Origin: Tribonema minus
Taxonomy: Eukaryota; Sar; Xanthophyceae; Tribonematales; Tribonemataceae
Assembly: GCA_017506865.1 (NCBI GenBank)
Contig: JAFCMP010000004.1
Coordinates: 372,001 to 436,000 of the forward strand
Length of the DNA stretch: 64,000 bases
Direction of reading: 5' to 3'
This document shows positions 21,687 to 33,395 of this stretch, piece after piece. Below the pieces are notes generated by a model. The model was not told where the DNA came from, made no database searches, and saw only the letters and a list, made by a program, of their open reading frames with translations. Every line of letters begins with the position of its first letter. Within the stretch, counting starts at the first letter, position 1. The position numbers and the translations under genes are program-made.

Positions 21687-23323
21687 TTGCCTCTTTCTCA
21701 CCTCTGCAGAGGTGGTGGCATGGCTGCAAAGCTGCTGAATGCACACATGCTGCAATGCTCATGGCACGTGCCAAGGGTTGACCGGTGTTGTGTGATAACG
21801 TTGAGGTTCCCTGTATGCTTACCTAAGTATGTAACACGCGTTTGCGCGTGCATTACACATAGTTTAGGCAGCTGGACACATGCTGTACACAATAGGCAGG
21901 TCAGACGCGTATCAGCTTGAAGTATGACGCACGGTGTACTCTATAGCGTGTTGTGATGCACATGGCGGAGTTGTGGGAGAGGGGGGGCAGATGTGCGACA
22001 ATTGTGGTAATCACCTGATGGGGGGGGGGCAGCCACTTGACGGTGTCGGTGAGAAGTGAACGTCAGTGCGCAATGCACCCTCAAAGTGTGTCAAAATCCA
22101 TGTATATTCTAGTGGCAAACTAATTCATGTAGATGCTAGCGGCAGCTTGCAGGGAGCATTCCAGCAATTGAGTAAAGAGGATTATGCATTTGCACAGCAC
22201 ACAAGTTACTGTTACTGTTCTTTCTGTCACCAAGCAGTGCACAGCCCTGGTGTATTGAACGCAGATGGCTTCAAGTTGTCGCCCAGTCCAATGTGTAGAC
22301 TGCCAGGTCAACCTGCTGCAAGTTGTTGCAGACGCCGGCCCACGGTCTGAAGCTGGCTCGTGCACGGTTGCAACTGGCTGGAGTGGCAGTGCTCATGACG
22401 TTCTATCATGCCAGTGGTTGCCCAACTGCGCAGCACTAGCCAACACAAAGTAGTTTGCGAATGTGCGGCCATAAGCATCAAGTGCAATCGCCACGCAAGT
22501 CAAATGTGCTTTTGACTCACATGTTGAGGCACTCTGGTGACGTATGCCACTTTCATGATTGGCAGGCAAAGCTCTTGAAGGCAGCCCATTGGTACGTACT
22601 GTTACTGCGTTATCACAGCATGGGCGCCGTGCTTGTCAGCATGTGCAGAGTATACGTGTTGCATCTGTCGCAGCAGCGCGCACAGTGCAATCGCGGCGTC
22701 ACTCTCAGCGCACAGCTACACTTGCCAACAGACGTACGCACATCACATCACATAGATCGGCAAACATAGAGCCTCCAGTGTCATCAGTGACGCACATGGA
22801 TATCAACGGCACAATCGGCCGTTGATGAAGCTGTGCCAATCCATAGATATAGCCCTGCTTGTATCATTGGTCATATGACATATATATCATTGACATGACG
22901 TGTTTGTCACTGTGACATACAGCTCCGCAAAGCAACAATAGTGCATGCGCCGCGTCAGCAGCTGTGACAGGCACCAGATTGTAAAGTTGCAACTTGACAA
23001 TGGCGTACACCATGTACAGATTGCAACCACAGAGTCAAATACAAGTGTCGTATCTCTGATGCATGCTGCCAGTTGAACAAGGTGAAGTTGTGACTGGAGT
23101 CGTAAAACATGATGTGGAGCTGAAATGCATTGAACTGAACCGTGAAGCCACAAGCACAACACACACACATGCATCACTTGACGCAAGCGAGTCAGCCTGT
23201 GTCCGCATCAGACAACAAGCTGCGATTCACTCTAAGATCCAAGGAAAAATCATACACAGAGACGGACAAATTCAAATGAAATTGTGAAGTCACCATGGGG
23301 CAACATTCATTCAAAAGCAAGCA
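21687..23323. other. No gene recognised
   Basis: The stretch holds short open frames only. The longest protein-like one is at 23063-23287 (+, 74 codons; VVTGVVKHDVELKCIELNRE). There are G-runs near 21975 and 22021. No splice-supported exon or repeat was seen. Confidence 0.4.
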
Positions 23324-23654
23324 ATGAAGCAACTGCCGCCCGGGACAGGGGTTCTTGTGATGCAAGAACGGCGCTCACGGCAGTGCCGTCGCAGTGCAGC
23401 AACAAGGGCTTACACACGCAACCAACAAGAAGATAATGCTGAGCATCACAGAAGGTAAGGCGCAACGCTAGGCTGAGCGCTGCTAAGCGGACCTGCACCC
23501 TTCAGTAAATGGCAGGCAGAGAGCCCTGAAAAGCTGGCGGTGGTGCACGACGCACTAAGTAGCGTGGACGCATGCCGTGCGTCCGTTGCTGTAACCGCTA
23601 TCACAGAACGCCGTCGCTGCCGCTGCACTTCAAGTGCAAGAGGGCCCGGTGCAG
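23324..23654 (+). CDS. Possible small gene, two exons, unidentified
   Basis: ATG at 23324 opens a frame to donor GTAAGG at 23455. A 51-bp intron ends CCTTCAG at 23505, and exon 2 (23506-23654) continues in phase to donor GTGACT. The product is Arg/Gln-rich at first, then has SPEKLAVVHDALSSVD. A third exon could not be fixed. The splice phases support it, but composition is ambiguous and both strands are open here. Confidence 0.3.
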
Positions 23655-24120
23655 GTGACTCTCCTGTGCGTTGTGGAGATGTGCTCATGTCGAGCATCAC
23701 TGATGCACAACACCCAAGCATCGCTCCGAAAATGCTCGCCAGCGGTCACCTGTGTAGCATACTCCCCCTCTCTTTCTCTAGTTCTCTCTTTCGATGCTAG
23801 CGAGTCAGAGCCCTGAGGGGGCACCGGCAGCACACGAGCTGCGAGGCCGCAGAAAGAACCGCTGCTGCAGCAGGTCATGGCAATGGTGATGCTCGACCGC
23901 TGCTGTGCAGTGGCGGCTGCCGGCGCTGCCATTTATAGCAGTACAGCCCACAACATCACACCGGCACCGCCAACATCCACATGCCCTCCAAAACTCTTTG
24001 GCACGGCGCCTGAATTCGAATGCCCAACAACTGCCACCACCGCACCGAGCACTGCCACTATGGACTGCTGCGTGCTACACCCCCCATCCCCACACCAGTC
24101 CCCGGCAGTAAACAGGAAAC

Positions 24121-24320
24121 TCTACGCATCGCGCTTCGCATATTGCGGAACGGCACTGAACGCGACACGCTCTACGCATCCCGCTTCCCCAGCTGTGCAA
24201 CGGCGGTGAACGGAATACGCTCTACGCATCGCGCTTGTCCAACTGCGCAACGGCGGAGAACGGTACACGCTCTACGCATCGCGCTTGCCGAACTGCGCGA
24301 CCGCCAGCGCGTGCGCGCAC
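24121..24320 (-). repeat. Four 50-bp tandem units covering the acyltransferase stop codon
   Basis: Units are exactly 50 bp apart, each with TCTACGCATC (24121, 24171, 24221, 24271). The 24271 unit contains the true stop (TAG, minus, 24274-24272) and the last codons of the acyltransferase. Each downstream unit again encodes an AV.Q..KRDA-like peptide and a TAG in the same relative frame. Confidence 0.9.
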
Positions 24321-27300
24321 GCCCCCCCGACCTTCACCGCTGCCCACACGAACGCCGCCGGCAGCGCCAGCGCCGCCGTGAAGAACACTCGCGCATCCTG
24401 CGACACGCGCACGACGCGCGCCTCCCCAGGGAAACGCCGCTCTTTAATGAAGGTCTCGAGGAGCGCGTCCTTGCGCGCCCAGGCGGCGTCGAGCCACGCC
24501 TCCGCGCCGCCCGCCGCCGCAACAGCACTCATCTCGTGCGCGGCGACATGAATGTGCGCGCGGCCGCAGCGCTGCGCCGCCATCAGCTTGGCCATGCTGG
24601 GGAGTGTCACGTCTCGCGCTCTCTCGTAGCCCATCTCCCACGTGGGGACCTCGCCGCTGTACCCCTCGTACGCGATGGTCAGGTCGTAAACGGTGCCGCT
24701 GGGGACGTCCTTGAGGCAGTCGAGGCACGCCGCGAAACCCGTGGTGCGCGGCAGCAGGAGGCGCTTGAGCTCGGGCCGCCCTTGCTGCGTAGCGCCCGCG
24801 TGTGAGCGGTGAGTGGTGCGGCAGGTCAGTTGAGGGCCTAACCCTTAACCCTACCCCTAATCTGAACCTTGCCCTAATTGTGAACGGACTGCTCTGCTGA
24901 AGTGGTGCTTGCGGCTGTTGGGTGCGTGCATACCCCAGGCATGAGGGGACTACTGAGGTGCATGAGGTGACGTGCCCATCGATGACTCTAGATACTGCAA
25001 GTATTACCTTGTGCCTTGAAGTTTATACAGTTGAAATTAGGGTCAGGAGTAATCTCTCACTGTACGTGTAACGCAAAGCTTGCTGTGCAGGGCGCCTGCC
25101 GAAATGTCCAACAGTGTGAGCGCTGCTGCAGGTGCAAGGTACAATAGAACAAGCACACCTGCTTCTGTACCCAGTCGCGCATCATCATCACAGCAAAGAC
25201 TGCAGGTACAGATTGGCTGCTCCTTGCAGTGTGATGCATTTTGTCTGTATTGATATACGTCTCCGTCAAGGGTTGAAGTACAGCCACTCTGTATTTCTGC
25301 TCAGTCCGGTCAACAGAATACACAACATCCCTGCATTAATGTTGTATGCAGAAGCGCAACTGAAAGCATCACAATGCCCAAAGGTACTGATATGATGCCT
25401 TAAGTTCAAAGCAATAAAAATGGGCACCAGACCAAACTGCCCAAAATCAGGCACGAAATTCAGGATTCGTGCCCCTCTCACCTTCTGTGCAAACGCAGTG
25501 GACTTCTCTAGGCTGGTGGTATTCATGGTGGTGCCCTCTGGAAAGATGACCAGGCGCAGCGGGGTATCATCATGCACAAACACCTGCAGCTGCTGCATCA
25601 GGTGCTTCTGGTCCACCTGCCAGTCGCGCCGCAGCATGATGAAGTCCAAACCCTGCCATTAGGGTTTGCGCAAGCAGGGGGGAAGTGGAGGGGGAGGGGA
25701 CAGCAGGTGAGGCATTGCGCAAATAAGACTGCACCAGCATATGCACTGAAGCAGTGGTGATGTGGCTGAAGTTGCACACCTCTGGGGTTTGGGTTAGAAC
25801 TTGTAGGGCACGTGATGCGTAGATATGTGCTTCTGTTCCACGGCAGCTACACAAAGCTCAGGCCCTGTGCGCATGGGGTAGGCAAATGCGAGTCGGAGGG
25901 TGCAGTAAATAAATAACATTAGCAGAGGAATCAGCATTGTGGAATGCCCTCCGGCAACGGCATAGCGTGCTTTTGAGTGCATCGCAGTACACCAGATGTA
26001 CTGCCAGGGTGTACTGCACACAGACATGTACTGCAAGGGCATATGCGCGCTGTAGCAATGGCTGTTGAAGGCTGCGCAGCTGACGACGGTGAGATGCACC
26101 GTAGTCTTGAAGTGAGTAACGTTCAGCAAGGTTTTGCTCTTGTGGGTACTCGTCCTGCAGTGGAGGACTCCGCGACTGACTGAGCATGCATGCAATGGCG
26201 TTTGCAGTGGCAATTCCTTCAACCAAGTATCTGCAGCTTGATCTACGGCAATCGTTCAAGTTCCCAGCGATGTGAACAAATAATCCGCAGTATGGTCAGC
26301 TCCCAATTACGAATAGTTTTTTCTTGTGATGTTTTCTTTTCCTTTTCTGTGTGTATTTTCAAGGTAGCTTTCCTGCAGAAGACATGTGGCGAGGCACAAC
26401 CGACAGCCTTGCGGGCGAGCCTGCATGAAAAAGTAGGCAGTACACATAACGCCTAAAAATGTCATGCTTCGGCACAGGCATTGCATCGGGTGGGAAGGAA
26501 CGAACAAGTCAGCAGTTAAAGACAAAAGTCGTAGACAACCGTGGCGATATGGAATGGCGCTTGCGTATACCGTCAACTTGCAGTAAATCCAGAATTCTTT
26601 TATCAAGATGTAACGGTAAGTTGCCATCGTAGTGGATCATTGTATATGATTCGCTTATGCAGGGGAGCACATATCAGTGCCCTGCATAATGTCAATAGGT
26701 CGAAGAAAGTGCAGCTATTACGTACGACATAGGTTCTCTTTTTCAACATGACGACGGACGACCCGGGACGGAGAGGAAACTGGGCAGCTGGAGTTAGAGA
26801 AAGGAGGCTTACCCTCTAGCGCGGCGAAGCTAGGGGGTCAGACAAGACTCCTGACCCGCGCTCCGCCTGCTACGCTACTGCTCGTAGGTGAGGAAAGGAG
26901 AACGCTACGGATAGCTCGTGCTAAACAACCTGGAACCTCCATGTCGCCGCATGGATTGGTTCAAAACCCGCGTCATCACCTTCTACACGACGCGCATTCA
27001 AGAGCGCTGTCACTAGCTGCTGAACCTCTGTGTTGGGCTGCCGGCTGGAGCTGGCCTACAGAACACGTGAGACTGTTCCAATACTGAACACCCATGCCTC
27101 GAACGCTAAAAGCTTGCACACAGAAGCCTTTTGACTGGTGGATACGGTGGTACTGCTTGACTCGTGGCCAACTGCTGCAGCAGCGGCGACCACGGTTATT
27201 GGTGGAAGGCACTTGCGGCTAACCATCCCTTGTCGCCTAGAGCTCTACGATCTTTTGATTCGTTTTCATAAAGCCATGATAGTATGAATCATACTGTATG

Positions 27301-28310
27301 CTGATACTAGATGGGAGTCCGATTGCCTCAGTCACTGTGCATATAACTTCCTCGCAATTTGATCTCCGTCGCTAGTGAGCGGTAACCTCACGAGACAACG
27401 CATTTGGCCCATACATTTTGGTCATGCAGCGCGGATGCAGCAGGCATAACGCGCCCCCAGCTGAAAAACAAATGCCGAATCGACAGGAAGTACAAGTTGA
27501 AGTAACTCATTTACTTCCATCGAGTGCGTACCTTGAGTCCCCACCCCACAAGCGGCATCCTTCCCAAGTCCGCCTTCAGAATAAACTTGGCGTACGCGTC
27601 CTGACCGTAGGCGCGCAGCAGACACCAGGGGTACCACCAGTCCGCGTCTACCTGGTGGTTGGCAATGACGATTGCCTGGGAGCCATCGCAAAATTCGTCG
27701 CCGGTGACGACCATTTCTACGGGGGGTAGCACGTACGATATGCCGCGTACGAACAGCAGCTGCGCGTATTGGGAGTTCTGTGGGGGGGGGGGGACGAGCA
27801 GTTGAAGTTGTCAGAAACTGCGCATTGCGTGTTGGTAGAGACACTATTAGACAGCAGTGCTGCTATAATAAACAGGAAAACCGGCTTTGTGCAGGACTGT
27901 AGTGTTTAACATAATGTCACAGGTCCAGACATTCACACATTGTAGAGGTGTTGCTGTCTTCGGCCGTAGACCGCGCAGGTGACTTGCAACCAAGCACAAT
28001 AGTGTGACTAAACAGTATTTGGCACCCAGCTAAGCCAACAACTGCGTAGCAAGAATCCCATTTGAGAAGTACGTATCGAGAATCCCATTTGAGAAGTACG
28101 TATCAAGCTGGCAAACGCGAGCTGATAAAAGAATGGCAGAGGCGCAGAGACCACGGCACAAGTCTGATCAGCTGCCTTACCAGTTTCCGCTTGAGCTTGG
28201 GAGAAACGAGGTATACCACCCAGCAGGTGATGAGCAGCATCACATTTACGCCACCCACCACCAAGAACAGCAGCACCCCGCTGGTGTAAATCCTTAGAGT
28301 CCTCGTCCAC
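24272..28310 (-). CDS. Lysophospholipid acyltransferase (AGPAT/LPLAT family), four exons
   Basis: Exons are 28310-28181, 27777-27532, 25652-25482 and 24784-24272, all in phase (about 352 residues, against roughly 375-390 for plant and animal relatives). The first exon enters mid-codon after a pyrimidine-rich acceptor, so a short 5' exon with the start is missing. Exon 1 encodes a membrane segment (GVLLFLVVGGVNVMLLITCW). Exon 2 has the catalytic NHQVDAD (NHx4D) and KADLGRMPLVGWG. Exon 3 has LRRDWQVD and the substrate-binding FPEGT. Exon 4 has LLLPRTTGF and the C-terminal WLDAAWARKDALLE, then a second hydrophobic segment. Members acylate lysophospholipids such as lysophosphatidate or lysocardiolipin in ER membranes; the exact substrate cannot be read here. 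The stop-codon region is tandemly repeated downstream. Confidence 0.9.
26280..27275. other. Inserted or repeated DNA in the acyltransferase intron
   Basis: Intron 25653-27531 is long. 26280-26460 is AT-rich with a minus-strand open frame (to 26627). 26748-26980 is GC-rich and purine-rich and codes for nothing I recognise. 27173-27275 is a member of a dispersed repeat with the core GAGCTCTACGATCTTTTGAT, also found at 54937-55034 (reversed) and 60030-60102. Confidence 0.5.
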
Positions 28311-28895
28311 CTGTTGATTGAAAAAAGTAGGGCGGGCGCAGGTGTGAAGAGCCACGTGGCTGAGAACGAGGAGCAATATGCGCGAGCGAGAGACCAAAGC
28401 CGGGTCGGCACTGCATATCAATGCAATAGCGCAATCACTAATTAGCACTTAAACGTGCGACAGCTTGACGATCTGCTGCCAAGTGATGTGCATCCTGCGA
28501 CTTGTAGAATCACAGCACATCATTCTGACCAGCTCCCTGAAGCATCATCAGGGGAGAACTCGAGCAGCAGCTCCTGCAACAGCAGTATACACATGCTGTG
28601 CTGCTGGACCACTGCTACATTACGGGCATGCTGTGGCGCATACAGTCAGCAAACGCACCTCGATTGCTCCACTGCATTGATTTTTGGGAAAGCCATCACG
28701 CCTGTGAACACCAGAGCAACAACCTCCGGCCAGCCCCATGAGGCCGTTAGGCTACGTATCGCCGCGGTTATTGTCGCCATCCGCGCGACCGCCTCCTCTC
28801 GACCACGTGATCACACCTTCTTCTGTCGAGAAGTTCAATGGCAACTTCAAAGGCAAGTTGAAGTGTTGGATCGACGAACGAACAACGGTGGTGGC

Positions 28896-30053
28896 ATGAG
28901 TTCCCAGCAGGCTCGGGTCGCTCCCCCTTATGTGCTTCAAGTATGCGCAAAGAACAATCGCCTGCCACGTGAGGCCTGGAGTCTGAACAAGGAGGTTCTG
29001 GCGTCGGTCAGGGAGCACACCTCCTGCTTGGCGCGGCATTCCGGCACGGACACGCCTACGTCAGCCCTGCAAGCCATTATACAGGACAGGCGGGTCGTGG
29101 AAATGACCCTTCAGGGTGAATTCGGCCCACACCCCGTCTGCCTGCCTGACACAGTGCAGAGCCTGCATATCCTCAGTGACTTCGCCGGGCGCCTTGAGAC
29201 CCCGGAAGGACTCTACAGCCTGCACCTGCATCAAATGGACAATATCCATCAGGTATCCAAGAGGACAGCGGCACAGCTGGAAGAATTGTTGGCGTTCATG
29301 CCCACAAGCCTTACACACATAGTCTCCAACGGCGATCCACTTGACTTGACAGGCTTAGAGTGGACCGACGAGGACCAGTATGTTGAAACAGGGATACCGT
29401 GGCCATCCGGGGTCAGAGAACTGGAACTCTACAATGTCAACGCTCCCTATACTTTACCACCAAGCTTGCGGTCCCTGACCCTTGGTTTCCACATAAAGAG
29501 CGTTCCGCACATATTCCCGGGTTGGTCCTTCTCTTTGCCGCGCTGGTTTTCGACGCTACCATTGCCCAGCAGCCTGGAGTCTCTGCGCGTTCACATTGGC
29601 AACCAGTACTGTGCGAGCGCGAGGCACTGTGAGTTGCCTCCATTGCCAGATGGCCTACGCAATCTTCATGTGGACTTCGACGGTGTGCAATCGGTCACCT
29701 TCGTCATGGGGTTCGGGGAGTTCCACATGCCTCACCCATTGCCGTCTGAGCTGCGTACATTGCGGCTGGACGCTCGCTGCTGGCCCAGCGCTGGCCTGCA
29801 CCCGCTACCGCAGCACCTGGCGACGATAACCATCGATGTTGCCAACCTGCAGCAGCTGCGAAGCTACGCCAATTCCATCGCTCGCAGCCACTTTGGCGCA
29901 GACATGCAGCAGGCCCTAGGGCTAGGGCTTGCAGCACAGCAGGAGCTACCGCCGCCCACCTTCAATGTCAGGGAAGGACGGCGATGCCTGGTGGTGGAGG
30001 GGCCGATGTGCACCTGGCGGCATGCGCCACTGGCAGGGGCTGCACAAACGTGA
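28896..30053 (+). CDS. Intronless leucine-rich (LPxxL) repeat protein, paralogue A
   Basis: A 385-residue frame starts at ATG 28896. The frame is open further upstream, but this ATG is chosen because the paralogue at 35948 starts at the same MSSQQARVAPP. The C-terminal two thirds carry irregular repeats of the form LPxxLxxLxL/V (LPPSLRSLTLGF, LPSSLESLRVHIG, LPDGLRNLHVDFD, LPSELRTLRLDA), resembling FNIP-type or other leucine-rich repeats, which are protein-interaction surfaces. The N-terminal part (NNRLPREAWSLNKEVL) could be an F-box-like helix set, but that is weak. It is divergent from the acyltransferase, with under 600 bp between them. Confidence 0.75.
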   Translation: MSSQQARVAPPYVLQVCAKNNRLPREAWSLNKEVLASVREHTSCLARHSGTDTPTSALQAIIQDRRVVEMTLQGEFGPHPVCLPDTVQSLHILSDFAGRLETPEGLYSLHLHQMDNIHQVSKRTAAQLEELLAFMPTSLTHIVSNGDPLDLTGLEWTDEDQYVETGIPWPSGVRELELYNVNAPYTLPPSLRSLTLGFHIKSVPHIFPGWSFSLPRWFSTLPLPSSLESLRVHIGNQYCASARHCELPPLPDGLRNLHVDFDGVQSVTFVMGFGEFHMPHPLPSELRTLRLDARCWPSAGLHPLPQHLATITIDVANLQQLRSYANSIARSHFGADMQQALGLGLAAQQELPPPTFNVREGRRCLVVEGPMCTWRHAPLAGAAQT

Positions 30054-30624
30054 GCAGGGGGAGAGAGAAGGTACACCAGATACGTCGAGCTGGATGCAGT
30101 CTGCGTTGGGTAGCGCATGCTGCAGCCTAGCCTGCAGATCAGTTGACACCGCAGTGCTTTGAGACGACTAGTCTGTACAGCTGTGCAGCAAGCAGCATCA
30201 GAAGTAGTGCCAGAGCAGCACAGCACGATGAGTGGTGCAACATGCATAGCGCTTTGTCGAAGTTGAAGTAGTTGAAGTATCAAGTACAGCAGCAACAGGC
30301 CTCCTTGAGAAACGCCTGCAGCTGCTGCTACAGGTGCTGTTGCGTCGATTTCTGCTGCGCATGGAGAGGCACAGGATCAACCGTTCTGCTGCACCATTTG
30401 TTGTGAGGCGACCCTAGGGTTAGAGGGGGCTATTTAGCCATATTCTGCCACACTGGCTTTATGCCGTATTCTACCATTGCAGATGCTTCATGCTAATCAC
30501 TTCGACACCTGTAAAACCATGCTATAAGCCTTAGCGCCTTGCTCTGCTTGTACTTGCCAACCATGGTGGCCTACCTGGGTTATTATGGGAGTTAGGGGGC
30601 ACACCCTTTCTCACGGCACACGGG

Positions 30625-30984
30625 TCATTGCTGGGTCGAGGGAGGAGCGGGTGAGGTAGTCAACAGCGGCTGGTAGTAGCTACACACACGACACACGCGC
30701 ACAGGAGACTGGCGCACCCCAGTTCCCACATTGGCATCCAAGACAGGTGCTAGAGCCTGTTCCAGCTTCCGCCTGTACGAGCAGGGGCGGAGGAGCGTCC
30801 GAGGTTTTCGGCTTATCTTGGAAAGCAGATTCCGCTTTGCCACAGCTCGCTGGATGAGGACCTTGTGCTGGTAAAGCGCAGTTGCCTCGCTCATCGAGCT
30901 TCCATAGTCGGCCTGGAGCTCTCCTGGTTGGCTCAGCTTCTCGTGGAGCTTCGCATTTTCAAAACAAGGGGCGTGCTTCTTCAA
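30625..30984 (-). CDS. Small basic protein, unidentified
   Basis: A 119-codon frame from ATG 30984 has good protein-like composition (YQHKVLIQRAVAKRNLLSK, RKLEQALAPVLDANVG). It is divergent from the gene at 31156, with 171 bp between starts. Its last 36 or so codons lie in the left 336-bp direct repeat, so the same C-terminal sequence exists again at the right repeat without the N-terminal part. No family is recognised. Confidence 0.4.
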   Translation of the reverse strand: MKKHAPCFENAKLHEKLSQPGELQADYGSSMSEATALYQHKVLIQRAVAKRNLLSKISRKPRTLLRPCSYRRKLEQALAPVLDANVGTGVRQSPVRVCRVCSYYQPLLTTSPAPPSTQQ

Positions 30985-31155
30985 GTTCCCTTGCTGACAG
31001 CAGCACGAAGGAGTTCGGCTTCCCTCTGGCGGTCGCTGCTTTTCATTAGGAGTGGAGCCTTGCCGCTCATCTCTTGTTAGCAGCAGCTCGTCCTGCTCTC
31101 TACGTTACCTACAGCAGCAGCACAACAGCAACAGCACTGCTGACTCAGTGGCAGC

Positions 31156-32952
31156 ATGGACGCCACCACCCTCAAGCTGCGCTCGAGAATGGAGGCGGGG
31201 GGGGAGAGTCTACCCTACCACTGTCACCTCCACGGCATGTTTCAACACAAGCGGCACGAGCATGTCGCTAAGCGTGCTCTGATCGAGTCACAACTTTGGG
31301 CGTGGGGAGAGCCGATGCTCAACGTACTGGATCTGGCCGGCTGCAGTGGCGTTTCTGTTACGGAGGTGCTGGGCATGCACGACTTTGAGCTGCACGGCAA
31401 GTTGCGCGAGGCAGCCACAGCTTTCAGGGAGACAAAGTATAGAGCAATACGGCTCGAGGCAGCTCTGGAAGCAGCATATAGCACAAAAAAGCTGCTTCAG
31501 GCGCGGATTGCAGAGTTGGAGAGCAAGCTTCAGCAGGTTCAGCAGCTGCCGCAGCGGGAGTTGGCGACGGTTTCAACGCAGGTTGAGCTGGCTCCGGTGT
31601 GCTCAGCGTCCACGCAGGTCGAGCTTGCGCCGGTTTGCTCGGTGTCGACGCAGGTACAGCTGCATGAGGCGCTCACCGCAGCACCAGCGGCGGCGCCTTC
31701 ATCTATGCGCGCTGGCGACAAGGGCGCGCGCGGCGGCGGCGACATGTCAGCTGCACTCCCAGCGCCAGAAGCAGCGGCGCATCCATCTATGTGCGCTTGC
31801 GACAGGCGCGCGCACGGCAGCGGCGACATGTCAGCCGCTGTTTCAGCGCCGACAGCAGCGGCGTTTCCATCTGTGCGCATTTGCGACATGCGCGCACATG
31901 GCAGCAGCGGCAGCTCAGCCGCGCTTTCAACGCCAGCAGCAGCGGCGCTTTCATTTACGTGCGCTGGCGACGGGGGCGCGCAGGACAGCACCAGCACTGC
32001 AGCTGCGCTCTCGGCACCAGCAGCGGCGGCAGTTTCAGCAGTGCGCGTGCGCGATGGGGGCGCGCACGACAGCCGTCGCACTTCAGCTGTGCGCACCACG
32101 CGCGCTTGCAGGAAGGACGCGCACCGCAACGGCGGCATGTCAGCAGCTGCGCTTTCGGCGGCGGAAGCAGCGGCGCCTTCATCTGCGCGCGCTTGCGGCA
32201 AAGGCGCGCATGGTAGCGGTGACATGCCAGCGCGTTCAGCTACAAGCACTTGCGGCAAGGGCATGCATGGCAGCGGTGACGTATCAGCTGCACTTTCCGC
32301 GCCAGCAGCAGCGGCGCTTCCATCTGTGCGCGCTTGCGACAGGCGCGCACATGTTAGCAGCAGCGGTCCAGCCGCATGTTCAGCGCCCGCAGCGGCGGCG
32401 CTACCACTCAGTCGCGCGCGCGGCGGAGGCGCGCACAACCGTTTCACTTCGGATGCACGCACTGCGCGGTCTACAGCGCTTACATCAGCACGCAGCGGCA
32501 GTGGCGGCGCGTGCTGCAACAGCGGCGGCGCTGGTGCGGCGAGCTCGGCGACGGCGGCGGCAGCGGCGCCTGCGCGAGCGCGCGCCGACATTAGCGCTGC
32601 GCGGCGCAGCATGCGCGCCGCAGGCAGCAGCTTTGGGCGGCCGCTCTCGCGGCGGCAGCAGAAGAGGCGGGAGTACTGGGCGGCACACACGCCCGAGGAG
32701 CAGCAGCGCCTTCGCGACTGGCAGGCGCGGCATAAGGCACAGCACACGTGGCGCTCAACCAAGGAGACGCGTGGCGATGGCGCGCAGCCGCCAGGCGCAG
32801 CAGCAAGGGGGGTGCGCGGCGGTGCTTACACTAGCACAGCACTGTCTCCCACCAGCAATCAGGCTGTGCTCAGCGCATATTGCGCTGACATTTGTGAGAC
32901 ACAGACGGCAGCAGCTCTCTTATGCGCCATGTGTCTCACCAGCGCAGCTTGA
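31156..32952 (+). CDS. Coiled-coil protein with about ten 28-residue Ala/Ser-rich repeats
   Basis: An intronless frame of 598 codons. Residues 1-70 look globular and about 75-135 form a likely coiled coil (EAALEAAYSTKKLLQARIAELE). A short triplicated TQVELAPVCS-like string follows. Residues about 175-430 are degenerate repeats with a 28-residue (84-bp) full unit and some shortened units, of the type CDRRAHGSGDMSAALSAPAA. The C-terminal region is basic (SRRQQKRREYWAAHTPEEQ). The other frames stay open through the GC-rich repeat, but the coiled coil and composition favour this one. Possibly structural or surface-exposed; function unknown. It lies between the 336-bp direct repeats. Confidence 0.65.
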   Translation: MDATTLKLRSRMEAGGESLPYHCHLHGMFQHKRHEHVAKRALIESQLWAWGEPMLNVLDLAGCSGVSVTEVLGMHDFELHGKLREAATAFRETKYRAIRLEAALEAAYSTKKLLQARIAELESKLQQVQQLPQRELATVSTQVELAPVCSASTQVELAPVCSVSTQVQLHEALTAAPAAAPSSMRAGDKGARGGGDMSAALPAPEAAAHPSMCACDRRAHGSGDMSAAVSAPTAAAFPSVRICDMRAHGSSGSSAALSTPAAAALSFTCAGDGGAQDSTSTAAALSAPAAAAVSAVRVRDGGAHDSRRTSAVRTTRACRKDAHRNGGMSAAALSAAEAAAPSSARACGKGAHGSGDMPARSATSTCGKGMHGSGDVSAALSAPAAAALPSVRACDRRAHVSSSGPAACSAPAAAALPLSRARGGGAHNRFTSDARTARSTALTSARSGSGGACCNSGGAGAASSATAAAAAPARARADISAARRSMRAAGSSFGRPLSRRQQKRREYWAAHTPEEQQRLRDWQARHKAQHTWRSTKETRGDGAQPPGAAARGVRGGAYTSTALSPTSNQAVLSAYCADICETQTAAALLCAMCLTSAA

Positions 32953-33278
32953 GTAGCTTAGCTCTTGGGGGCGCTTTCAGCTGTGTCTATTGCACATGGC
33001 AGCGCTCAGCCCATTGTTGTACTGGGCTGTGCACAGTAGCGTGTTTGCAGGTTTATTGTTGAGCCAGGCCCTGTACGCTTTAGACACAACACCGCTTGGA
33101 TAGCATCAGCAGTGTAGTGCTGGGGGCGAATGTCGTACAGGTACCGAGATGCGTTGCATCGACAACACCTGGGCGCACAAACCCACCCGCCCACCCTATT
33201 GCTTTGTTAGTACAATGTCATGCGCAATTTTTCAGCACGTGTGACACAAGCGCCGGGGGGGGGGAGACAAATTGCGCA

Positions 33279-33395
33279 GGGCCATCATGTCGGGGGCGCA
33301 TACAACGGAGATGCAGCGCAGCACCATCATGTTGGGGGCGAATACATGTGTACTGTAGCGGTAGCTGCATAGCGCCATCATGTCGGGTGTGCAGC
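33279..33395. repeat. Three short imperfect tandem units
   Basis: CCATCATGTCGGG or CCATCATGTTGGG recurs at about 33281, 33326 and 33371, in units of about 45 bp. A related GGGGGCGAATGTCGTACAGG lies at 33121, and the string ACAGGTACCG.GATGCGTTGCATCG occurs at 33136 and again at 33854. Confidence 0.6.

Noticed and set aside
31346-32956. Second plus frame and a 407-codon minus frame over the 28-residue-repeat gene
   Set aside because: A GC-rich 84-bp repeat keeps all frames open. Only the 31156 frame has a coiled coil and balanced composition.
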